From assembly GCA_932521025.1 (NCBI GenBank), contig OW051471.1, positions 12,462,001 through 12,526,000 on the forward strand: 64,000 nt of DNA, in the 5' to 3' direction. Shown one piece after another: positions 9,251 to 20,319 of this stretch. Below the pieces are notes generated by a model. That model saw only the letters and a program-made list of their open reading frames with translations. It did not search any database and was not told the DNA's origin. Position 1 is the stretch's first letter; the number at the start of each line of letters is the position of its first letter. This stretch comes from Oscheius onirici. Lineage: Eukaryota > Nematoda > Chromadorea > Rhabditida > Rhabditidae. The position numbers and the translations under genes were made by a program.

Positions 9251-12200
9251 ATGTCGGCCCTTTTCAGGCTCCTACTCCTAGCCGGAGCTGCTGCAGCTTA
9301 TTCCGGCGAAATTACTAGTTTTGTCGATTTTGTCGATACTAGGTACTTTTTATTTTGAAAAAGTTCAAATGTGAGAAATTCAGAAACAGTCAGGCCTGGT
9401 CCCACAGCACAAACTTTACCTGCTACGTCGGTATATATACTACAGCTCCAGGCAAATCTTATGGAAGCACAGTAAAAAATTTTCATGATTCTTTACAAAA
9501 TTTAGGTGTACTGTAATGGACAGTGTGGATCCGCAGCTGCGACAGTAGGAGGCCAAAGTGTTACGGCTTTTCTGTGTCTGGACAATAGCATCTGTAAATT
9601 TATTTCACCTTTTCCTATTTACAGTTTATTTAGGTACTCAGCTGAACGCTGGAAACAACTGTACCTTGTTGCCGGCCGACAAAGGAGTCACAGCCTGTTG
9701 TTGTAACAGTGGCAATAACTGTAACGTTGCTCTGGCTAACCTTGACACTACTGTGAGTTCTAGCATCTTATTCGGACATTTTCATTATGCCCAGTTATGT
9801 TTTTGATGATGAAAATGTGACTTTTACCTACATTCACTTAAAGCGTTTTACCGCGTATACAGTAACAAATGGACCAGACTGACTGATCAGAAAAGAGTTC
9901 TGGGCTGACAAAAAGTCAGGCCAAAAACACACCTAAAGCACTTTCCAATGTTTTCTGAGTGAGACCATTCGTGATCTAACCTCTTTTTAGCCATGTTTTG
10001 TTACTTTCTTCATATGTCAAATTTCTGTCTCGTGGCCTCAGCCATTAGCCACCGACAGTTCGCTCCTCTCTCTCAATGAAAAATAGTAGTCCTGCCTCTT
10101 GTTACGACTGAAATCGTAGTGTTTTTCCTCTTTTACCCTTCAACTATTCAAGTACAGCAAAGTGAGATAAAAAGTAGATACTTTTTACGGCTAGACAAAA
10201 AATAAAATGCATCCAAAACAAATTTCCAACATTTTCAGATCACACCTCCTCCGGTAACTAACGTCACCGATCCTCCGATTGCCTGTTACACTGGCTTCTG
10301 GGCCAATGGAGCAGCTGTTGTCGATGGTGGCTATCAAGTCTGTCAGGGAGACTGCGTCAGTGTGACTCTAAACAACTCTGTCAATACAGTTGCCAACTCT
10401 GCTACCATCTACACTTGTGATCCGTCCACCTACTGCAGAAACTACAGTACTCTTGTCCCGACACTCTACCATAATCTGAACCTTTAGACATTCTCGGAAA
10501 TTGCAGCGATATCGAGCCCGGAATGGGAGGTTGCTGTTGCAACAGCGACGTCTGTATCGACCCGAATCGTGGAATTACTCCGACTGCCCCTCTCGTCTGC
10601 TTTGCCGGAGTCTGGGTCAAGGAGGACAACTACGTTCAGGTAGTCTTGAGTTCAAAAGATCTTATCACAATCTTTCAGGGAGATGACGTGTCCTGCAACG
10701 GAATGTGCGCTTCAGTGCAAACTACAGTAAGCGGAAAGACTGTCAAGGTTTATCAGTGCGTCCGGAGGGACGTCTGTACTGTGAGTCCGGTACTCTTATC
10801 AGTAGCTTTTAATTGGTTCAGAACGGACTCAAAATTGACGGAGACGGATGCACCACCTTTAAGAGTAACAATGTTGATGTCACATCCTGTTGCTGTGAGT
10901 CATCAGGCAACTGCAATTCCGTCAATGACAACCTAAACATTAACATACCGATGGTGAACATGACTGGAACACCAATTGCCTGCTGGAGCGGATTCTACAT
11001 AAATGGAACAGATCAGGGCTCATCGGGATGGGCTACTTGCAAAGGAGACTGTGCATCTTTTCAATGGAAAACTGCTGAAAATGGCGCCACAATGACTCTC
11101 TTCACTTGTGATCCGATCCAGTTCATTAGCACTCTCAGTAAGTTTTCTATGCCATACTCGACAGTTAGACAGCTTTCGCCGTAGACTAAACACTCGGATT
11201 GTTTTCCACAAAATAGACAGTAAACACGCGGGAATTTGAATAAAAAGGAAAGATCCCAACAGCTTTATTTTCCTGGCTACAGACTCGACAGTTAGACAGT
11301 CGCTTAATTTTTCTACGCCACTGACTAGACAAACGCCTTATTTTCCTTGCTAGAAACTCGACAGATAGTCTTCCTACGCCATAGACTCCACAGTTAGACA
11401 GCCTGTTGATTTTCCATGCTACAGACTCCACAGTTACACAATTATTTATAAATACCAAAACTTGTCTTCAGATGCAACCAGCCAATGCAGCAACATCGAC
11501 AACTTGTCCGGCTTAAGTGTCTGCAGCTGTGGAAATAGCGGCTGTCTCGACGGTTCTTCCAATATTCCCAAGACACAGGGGCAACTCTACTGCTACGTCG
11601 GGCTACAGACCACGGCTTACAACATGAGCTACGGAGCTTCGATCGCCTGCAACGGAAAGTGCGGTTCAGCCGCTGCTAATCTAAATGGACAGGACACGAC
11701 CTCCTTCTTCTGTCTAGATCCGACCATCTGTAACGCTTTGGCTCTGGACAATGCCTGTGGAACTCTTCCTGGAGACAAGGCCGTGACGGGATGCTGTTGT
11801 GACAACGGACCGAACTGCAACGTCGCCCAAGCGAATGTGAATCTGACCAGCCCAATTGTCAACCAGAATACTACTGACGCTCCTATTGCCTGTTTCGCCG
11901 GACTCTATGTTGATGGCAAGCCTCTATCTCAAGCCTATCAGTCGTGCCAGGGAGACTGTGTCAGCATTACTCTCAGTACTCTGGTTGGCGGACAGAGTCA
12001 CAATGCTACTCTCTACACCTGTGATCCGTCCACGTACTGCCGAAACTACAGTAAGAAAATAGTTTTTAGAGGAAGCCTTCGGCTATGCCAGGACCGCTGC
12101 AGGACCAAACGGCATTGGTCCCGTCACGATTTTGCCCCCAAAGTACATATTTTCGACGCCTTGCACTCGTTTTACCGTTTTCAAACCATGTTTAGTCTAT

Positions 12201-15200
12201 TCGGCATCAAATTTTACACCAGTTGCGTCTATTCTGAAATCAAAATTATTATGCTCAGGAAAGAGAAAAATAGGAAAAAAAACAGAAACGCTGTTTTTTT
12301 TTTCTTCAAGTTTTGCTAGATTTTTGTTATCGGAATGTACGTATCTGATGCAAAATTCGATGCCGAATCGATTAAACATGGTTTGGAAACAAAAAAACAA
12401 GTGTAAAACCTCGAAAAAGCAAAAATATTTTTTTGGGATGGAATCATGTCGGGACCCGCTGTAATCGTGACGGAACCTACGCAATTGGGTCTCGTAGCAA
12501 TTTTTCGAAGCCGGACACATGCTTTAAATTAATTACACTCATTTCAGACATTCTCGGAAACTGCACTCAGATCGAAGATGGAATGACCGGCTGCTGTTGC
12601 AGTACTGACGTCTGTATCGACCCGACTCGTGGAAAGAGTCCAGGAAACCGGCTAACTTGCTACGTCGGTCTTCAGACAGACTTCCCGAACAAAACTGCCG
12701 GACAGACGGTACAGCAAAACTCTTTTTATATAGAAAAAATGGTCTAGGTCTACTGTGACGGAAAGTGTGGATCAGCCACTACCGTCCTTCAGGACAACAA
12801 CGGCACAAGCTACAGTACAACGTCCTTCTTCTGCCTGGACAACAATATCTGTAGTGCTCTCGGCATGGACAACTCGTGTGGTGGAATGCCTGGAGACAAA
12901 GAAATCACCGGATGTTGCTGTGACAACTCGAACAACTGCAATGTTGCTCAGGCTGCTCAGTACATGCCGCAACCGGTAGGTTTTCCATGGCCACAGGCTC
13001 GGCAATTAAACAGCAATTTATTTTCCTAGCTACAACCTCGGCAGGTAGACAGCAGTAAAGAAAATCGGTACTTTGATGATACATGCAACACTTTTCCCGA
13101 AACAATTAAAATATAATTAATTAGGAAGATTTACAATTAAACAAGATTTAATTAATTTTCAGTTTTATTAACACCGAAATAGTACAAAAATATCCATTGA
13201 ATCGATTTATATAAGGGGCCAAAACTCTGCAACAGTACGCAGTATCTCTTCAAAAATGCACTTCTTTTCCTTCGCCAGCTCTCTTCAGTTCTTGGTAAGG
13301 AGAATATGTCCATGCTTGATATCGAGTTAGATAAATAGTTTGTTAGGTAAGTAAAGCTAAGTTTGAGTAAAACAGTAATCTAAACTATTAATATTCTGTA
13401 TATTCTAATGTTGCTAAAATTGGACTAATTTAATTTAATTTTAATTGCTTCGGGAAAAGTGTTGCATGTATCATCAAAGAACCAGATAATCTTTAGGTCA
13501 CTTCTGTTCCCAACGTGACAGAAACAACAGACCCGAAAATTGCTTGCTACGCCGGAATCAGAATCAACGGCCAAGACGTTCAACCAGGACGATTCATGTC
13601 TTGTCAAGGAGACTGTGCCAGTATCACTCTAGACACCAAGATCAATGGAACGAATCATACAGCTACTCTCTACACCTGTGATCCTTCAACTTACTGTAGA
13701 TCCGTCGGTTAGGAAATTTCTTAAAGAAAAAAATAGTAAGAGTTTAGGAATCCTCGGTGGGTGCAGCCAGATTGAGCCCGGAATGACTGGATGCTGTTGT
13801 AATACCGATTCTTGCATCGATCCGACGAGGAACAAGGTCCCCGTCAAGAATCTCACCTGCTACGTTGGACTCCAGACCGGCTTCCCTGACAAGACTTACG
13901 GATCAACGGTATTAAAAGACTCTTGAATTTTTTTCAAGACCTTGTTCAGGTTCCCTGCAGCGGAAAGTGCGGCTCAGCTACAGCTGTTCTGGCCGGATAC
14001 CAGACGACAAGCTTCTTCTGCTTGGATCCAACCGTCTGTGGAAATCTCGGACTTGACAACAATTGCGCCGGACTGCCAGGAGACAAGGACGTGACTGGAT
14101 GCTGCTGTGACAACGACTACAACTGTAACATCAAGCAAGCTAACATGACAGTAATACTTTTATAAATTCCTAAAAAAAAAGTATTCTTTCAGTTCACAGC
14201 GCCTCCTGTGGTCAACAACACCGATCCCAGGATTGCTTGCTATACCGGAGTCTGGCTCGACGGACAGCCAATTGGCGATGGAACTTTCTCGGCTTGTCAA
14301 GGAGAGTGCGCCTCGATTACTCTGAACACATTTGTTAATAACACTGCCCATTCGGCTACACTCTACACTTGTGATCCGTCTTACTACTGCACTCACTTCA
14401 GTAAGTTTAGAGACTTTCCTCTGACTGACAAAAAATATGGGAACTTTGGTAATACTCGGAATACCTTGTCCAAAAATATTGTTTGAAGCAATTGAGCAAA
14501 TGATAGGAAATCCCTTTTAATTGCTCTCGCGTCTCTGTGTCTGTCTGTGTGTCCGATGCTCTAATTGAGGACAAGGGGGGGGGGAGCTTTGTGCACAAGT
14601 TTTTTGTTTTTAACAAGTTGCGACAGGAAAAAGCAAGTCAACCAAGTCTTCTTAAGACAGTTTCTTTGGAGGGACAGGGGGTGACTGAAACGGAGTGACA
14701 AGGGGAGAAGAGGCAGTAAGACTGAGACTCACTAAAGCTAGGAACGGGCCGGCCGATCCGTTCAGGTCCTACATTTTGAAATTTGGCTTGGGAGGGAGTG
14801 GTTATATTTTCGGTAGTTTCTTTGGAGGGTCAGGAAGAGTGACTGGAGGAAAGTAACAAAGGAGGAATGAAAGTGAAACCAAGACTAGGGCTCCGTGACA
14901 GTGTGAAGTTATGAATTTCTACTTTAGCCCTGGAAGGGCGTTGCCAACCTTGTTTTTAGGTAATCGGCCAGAGCTCGCGAATTGATTCCGGCCAAGTACC
15001 AAATTATGACCAAAAAGAACTACAGGAATCTGAAAACTTTAGACAAAAGCCATGCCAAAGCCAGAAAATGCCGTGGGACAGAGAGTCAGAGGAACAGAGA
15101 AAAAGAGGGACAAGATATCTGCGATCATATCCTTCAGACATGTCCAACAGTTGTGCTAAAATTGAAGACGGAATGGACGGCTGCTGCTGTAACTCGGACT

Positions 15201-18200
15201 CCTGCATTGATCCAACAAGGAACAAGTCCCCCAGAAATCCGCTTACCTGCTACGTCGGAATTCAGTCAGATCTCCCGGGCAAGAGCAACGGCTCCACTGT
15301 AAGAGCCGACTGAACAAGGAATATCAGAATCCTTTAGGTTTTCTGCAATGGAAAGTGTGGTTCAGCCAGTACTACCCTTCAGGACATGAATGGAAAGAGC
15401 TACAGTACTACGAGCTTCTTCTGTATGGACAACAGTGTCTGCAAGACGCTTGGACTGGACAATGCCTGTCTTCCTCTGCCTGGAGATAAGGACGTGACAG
15501 GATGCTGCTGTGACGATGGACCGTCTTGCAATGTCAACTACGCCGCTCCCTACATGTCTAACCCGGTAAGAATTGTGTTTTTTCGCTAAAAAATCTTCTT
15601 TTAGGTCACTTCTGTTCCAAACGCCACAGTCAGCACGGACCCTCGAATTGCCTGCTATGCTGGAGTTTGGGTCGACGGCATGCCTCTTCAGGATGGTGTC
15701 TTCACAGCTTGCCAAGGAGACTGCGTCAGTATTTCTCTCAACTCCAAAGTCAACGGAATCAATCACACTGCTACCATCTACACATGTGATCCTTCAACTT
15801 TCTGCAGAACTTTTGGTTAGGGAGCTTTTTACTCAAAAAATCAAAGAAACTTTAGACATTCTCGGAAAATGCAGCATGATCGAGCCCGGAATGACTGGAT
15901 GCTGTTGTAATACCGATTCCTGCATCGATCCTACCAGAAACAAGAGTCCGGCTAGAGATCTGACCTGCTACGTTGGACTCCAGACCACCTTCCCTAACAA
16001 AACTTATGGATCAACTGTAAGAATAGTCTTCTGACCTTTTCAAGGACTGGTTTCAGGTACCCTGCAGCGGAAAGTGTGGCTCAGCTACAGCTATGCTTGC
16101 CGGCTACAACACGACCACCTTCTTCTGCCTGGATTCCGGAACTTGCAGCAATCTCGGTCTGGACAATAATTGCGACTCAATGCCGGGAGACAAGGACATC
16201 ACTGGATGCTGCTGCGACAATGATTACAACTGTAACGTGGCTCAGGCCAACTTTAGCGGAGTTGTTAGTTTTTTGGAGACTGGATTGACATAACTCGATT
16301 CAGATCACTCCTCCGCCAGTTGTGAACAATACCGACCCCAGAATTGCCTGCTACTCTGGAGTCTGGGTCAATGGATTTTCTCTCGGTCTTGGAACCTATC
16401 AAGCCTGTCAAGGAGACTGCGTCTCAATCACTCTGAACACCACAATCGACAAGAATTCCCACTTTGCTACTCTCTACACTTGTGATCCTTCCTACTACTG
16501 CAGACAGTTCGGTGAGTCAACTCATTGAAGTTAACTGAACCTTTAAATTCAGGAATGGCCAACCAGTGCGCTAACATTGAGCCGGGAATGAAAGGATGCT
16601 GCTGTGATTCGGACTCATGCATCGACCCGACAAGAAACCGCAGTCCTGACAATCCGCTCACCTGCTATGTCGGAATCCAGACCGACTTCCCTAACAAGAC
16701 CTATGGATCCACTGTGAGTCACATCTTCTTAGGAAGTTCGATAGTCAAAGAGTTTATGGGGGAGGGGGGGAGGGGTCCAGAATTGTACAAAAGGGTCCAT
16801 ATCATCCTATGATCTCTAAGTTTTGCTCAGGAGCCACATCATGAGACCTTTTATGGTTTGTTCGAAAAAAAAGAGAGCTCCACCGGAACCCATTTGTTTC
16901 TGCGCGAGACCCTTATAACATGGAATTGTAGGATACCGTATTTCTTCTAATAGAAGCACCCTTGTACGCAATTACGTACGCATTTTTTCGGGTTAATAAA
17001 AAATTTTCCCAACTTTTCGATTATTTTTCCCATACAGATAGACATCTCAGCTACCAAGGAAAAATATAAAATACATTGAAAAATTATGTCTTCACTCCGA
17101 AAAAAAATGCGTACGTAATTGCGTACAGAGGTGCTTCTATTAGAGCTTTTACGGTACTCAGCCAAGTTTTCAGGTGTTATTCCGGTCTCGCGGCGATTTA
17201 AATGGGTTACGGTTGAACGAACTATACAGTCTTTCCAGAACTACAGAAGTTTTTATCTAATCAAATCTCATCGTCGTTCTGATACAGAGACGAGAATTGT
17301 ACCGTAAAAGCTCGTAAAACCACTAAAGTCAATACTTTAGTTTTTAAACAGCGTTTCAAAACAAGTTTCCCAACTTCAATATCTTTTCCAGGTCTACTGT
17401 GGCGGAAAGTGTGGTTCCGCTTCTACCACTTTGGCCGGCTACAATACTACCACATTCTTCTGCTTCGGCGATAATAGTATCTGCAGTGCTCTCGGACTGG
17501 ACAACTCTTGCGGTGGAATGCCCGGAGACAAGGAAGTCACCGGCTGCTGCTGTGACAATAACCCGAACTGTAACATTGCCCAGGCCGGTCTGGACGGAAA
17601 GATCACCGCTCCCGCTGTTGTCCCCTACGACGATCCAATGATTGCTTGCTATTCTGGAGTCTGGGTCAATGGAGCCCCTCTGGCCAATGGAACTTATCTT
17701 CCCTGTCAAGGAGACTGCGTCAGTATCACTCTAAACACCAAAGTCAACAACGATAACAACACGGCTACCATCTACACCTGTGACCCGTCAACCCTCTGCA
17801 GACAATTCGGTAGAATTGAGAAGATTATCGATGATATTCTCCGTTCAGATATCTTGAACAAGTGCAGTCCTATTGAGCCGGGAATGGACGGATGCTGTTG
17901 CAACACGGATGTCTGTATTGACCCGACGAAGAACAGAAACCCTGGAAATCCGTTGATGTGCTTCGCTGGAGTCTATGTGGAAGAAGACGGCTACACTCAA
18001 GGACAGGATGTGGCCTGCGATGGAAAGTGCCTCTCGATCCAGACTATCGTCAACAGCAAGACTGTCAAGGTCTATCAGTGTGGAACTAGAACTGTCTGCA
18101 GGGTGAGTAAACCTTAAGGAGTTAGTTGTGATGTTGCCTTCCCACTGAGAGAAAGGCTGTTCCAAAATTTCTTTCAACCTCTACAAGGACAGGGTCGGAA

Positions 18201-19302
18201 GCCGTAAATACCTCAAACTAGGGTAATTAAACCAAAGAATCCAACCGCTCTCAAGTGATAAGAAACGCTGACCAGACAGTCTGTACGGTAGAGGCCGAGT
18301 AACTTTGGAACAGAGACGAAGAGGTTACCCTCACTTACTTTCATAATGAGCTGATGCAACAGTCATCGAGGGACATTTTACAACTCTTTGAATTTCCTTG
18401 AGCTTTTGGAGGAACGTCAAAGATTAGCAAATTCTCTAAGAATCTGATTGCCTTTGGATATCTTTGTAGTCATTAAGACCCTCGTGGTCTCTGACTCAAA
18501 ACCTCTCGTCGTTTACCGTACAATCAAAGCGTTCTGCGCCTCATATCACTCGACACCGAATTGTCTCTTCTGTTTAATTACCCAAATTTGAGGCATTCGA
18601 TACTTGAACCTGCTCATACAGTGGTCGAAACAATTTTTTGGAACAGCCTACCTTTTTAAGGAAGTTAATTCAGTGGAAAAGACTGTGGATACTTCGAATC
18701 GTTCCACACAAAAAAATGGATCTTTCCTTTAATAAACCCTACGTTTCAGGACGGCCTCGGAATTGACGACAACGGCTGCAAGACCTTCAAGGAAGCCGGT
18801 ACTGACGTTTCTGCTTGCTGCTGTGACGACTCTGCTAACTGCAACACGAAGAGTGACAACTTGACCTATGTTATTCCTGTGGCCAACTGGACCAGTGCTC
18901 CAATCGCCTGCTGGAGTGGATTCTACCAAAATGGACAGGTTAAAGGCAAACCCGGATGGGCTAATTGCTATGGAGACTGTGCTTCCTTCCAGTGGAAGTA
19001 TTCCAACTCCTCAGACCAAATGACTCTCTTCACATGTGATCCGGTTCAGTTTGTACAGAGTCTCAGTGAGTTTTATCCTGACTCTCCATCCTAATGATCC
19101 CTTTCTAGGCGTGGACAATAAGTGCGGTTCGGTTGACAACATCGAAGGTCTGAAGGTGTGCAGCTGCAGTACTACTGGCTGCATGACAGGAGACTCAAAT
19201 GTGCCAAATACCATCCAAACCGCGACTCCCAGTCCAGCCTCCAGAAACGATCTCTGGTCTCTTGTTTCTCTTTCTTTGTTGACAGTTTTCCTTCGACAGT
19301 AA
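9251..19302 (+). CDS. giant ET-module protein, 18 cysteine-rich modules, GPI-like tail
   Basis: Twenty-six exons join in perfect phase to about 1,810 residues: 9251-9342, 9384-9471, 9506-9593, 9634-9752, 10239-10446, 10488-10639, 10679-10780, 10822-11137, 11472-12050, 12548-12708, 12748-12975, 13497-13707, 13748-13908, 13950-14150, 14193-14400, 15138-15298, 15338-15565, 15605-15815, 15856-16016, 16057-16263, 16304-16511, 16553-16713, 17392-17809, 17849-18102, 18750-19065 and 19109-19302. A signal peptide (MSALFRLLLLAGAAAA) is followed by about 18 modules of 70-90 residues with 8-10 Cys each, typified by CYVGLQT, GKCGSA, FFCLD, GDKDVTGCCCDN, CQGDCVSITL and YTCDPSYYC. This matches the nematode ET module, a disulphide-rich extracellular domain of unknown function. 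Four module types occur in the order ABCD, (AB) six times, CD. The C-terminus (NDLWSLVSLSLLTVFLRQ) resembles a GPI-anchor signal. AATAAA is at 19315-19320. Confidence 0.88.
9885..10000 (+). repeat. dispersed repeat in ET-gene intron (pair with about 60415-60530)
   Basis: Shared blocks include CTGATCAGAAAAGAG/CTGATCCAAAAAGAG, AGTCAGGCCAAA and AGACCATTCGTGA in the same order at about 60415-60530, inside a UGT intron. Confidence 0.55.
11155..11445. repeat. cluster of CAGACTCGACAGTTAGACAG motifs in ET-gene intron
   Basis: Five degenerate copies occur near 11157, 11279, 11346, 11382 and 11420, spaced roughly 35-120 bp apart and often preceded by TTTTCC and GCTA. They fill much of the 334-bp intron between exons 8 and 9. 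Confidence 0.7.
12115..12456. repeat. foldback element in ET-gene intron 9
   Basis: Arms of about 125 bp (12115-12237 and 12331-12456) are imperfect reverse complements. Both carry GGTCCCG, AAACCATGTTTA and ATTCGGCATC in mirrored order, with an A/T-rich centre. Confidence 0.75.
13071..13480. repeat. MITE-like element with 40-bp terminal inverted repeats
   Basis: Termini CTTTGATGATACATGCAACA and its reverse complement at 13440-13480 bound a 410-bp A/T-rich element inside the intron between ET-gene exons 11 and 12. No clear target-site duplication is seen. Confidence 0.75.
16949..17142. repeat. foldback element with TACGCAAT/TACGTA arms
   Basis: Arms begin AATAGAAGCACC and end GGTGCTTCTATT, with inner blocks GTACGCAATTACGTACGCAT mirrored on the right. 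A related palindrome is at 52311-52420. Confidence 0.8.
18128..18662. repeat. transposon-like element A, copy in ET-gene intron
   Basis: Long inverted arms carry TTCCAAAATTTCTTTCAACC, GATACCTCAAAYTTGGG-type and AATTACCC segments. The same arms bound the element inserted in the receptor pseudogene at 26360-27734. Confidence 0.7.
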
Positions 19303-19547
19303 TTTATTTGAATCAATAAAGACTTGTATTTTTGAAATGTGTTCTTCTGAGAGAAACTGTGTTTTCAGGAAAACCATGTACTTTTTCAGAAACACTGCAG
19401 GTGCTTCTCGTTGATACGGAGCCGAAACTAGAGCAGCCAAGACTGGCTACTAGTTACTTTTGGCAAGAGATTCTATAGAGCGCATATGCTGCTCTTTTTG
19501 TATGTTCTCTCGAGGTAGAAATGAGTAAAAGTTGATGGAGAATCTCT

Positions 19548-19720
19548 CTACTACTAAAGCGCAATGGTGTCTGTCGTGGACTCTGTGTGTTTGTTTGTTT
19601 GTCCATGGCCACAAAATTTCAGTGTATTCTTAAGAGTCGCAGCTGTTATCCAGACGACCCGGGTTCGACTCCTCTCCTCGCGAAACATTTTTGCTAAATT
19701 GTTTTGAGTAGAAAACAGAG
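19548..19720 (+). repeat. SINE-like repeat with B-box-like core
   Basis: It starts ACTAAAGCGCAATGGTGTCT and contains a B-box-like GGGTTCGACTCC at about 19659-19670. Similar heads and B-box-like cores (GGGTTCGAGTCC) occur in reverse near 41615-41715. Confidence 0.5.
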
Positions 19721-19736
19721 TCAGGGTAACCGCTAG

Positions 19737-19965
19737 GGGATTAGAAAGGACCGGTTGAGCTGTATAAGTTCAGAGAGAGATCGGTTGACTGGGGAAGAGA
19801 TCAGGAGGGATCAAAAGAGATCGGTTGATTGGGGAAGGGAGCAGAAGAGATCAGAAGGGATCGGTTGATTGGGGAAGGGATCAAAAGGGATCGGTTGACT
19901 GGGGAAGGTATCAGAGGAGATCAGAAGAGGTCGGCTGACTAGGGAAAGGATCAGATAGTGGGGGG
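19737..19965 (+). repeat. minisatellite, left of Helitron
   Basis: Degenerate tandem units of the form GATCGGTTGACTGGGGAAGG plus AGATCAGAAGG repeat about five times. The same unit reappears at 24036-24110, immediately after the Helitron coding remnant. Confidence 0.8.
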
Positions 19966-20319
19966 GGGGGTATAAAAGAGAGTAGAAAAAGAGAAAGAAC
20001 AGTTGACCGGTAGAGGGATCCTACCTTCAATAACCGGTTTGCCAAATTTGTGAGTTACAACTTTTGTCAGTCCAGCTTCGCTATCTGTTTTCCTTCCAAG
20101 GTACAAAACTTTAACAGAAGCGAAGTAATTCATCCAAATCGGTCCTTCTGAGAGCGTTTAAAAAAAACATGAAACAAGTAATGTTTTCCACAAATAAAGT
20201 TTTTGCTTGATTTTTTGAAAGTTTGCGACTCTTAAATTGTAGCTTTCAGTCAAACAAGCTGTGGTTTTTCTTTATTCTTTGAAAAAGTGTGACTATCATC
20301 CATCTCAATTAAATCCTTG

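Noticed and set aside
11472-11473. splitting the ET-module array into two genes at this point
   Set aside because: The D-type module at 11472 continues in one open exon into a new A module with no stop, tail or start. One gene is simpler, although cDNA is needed.
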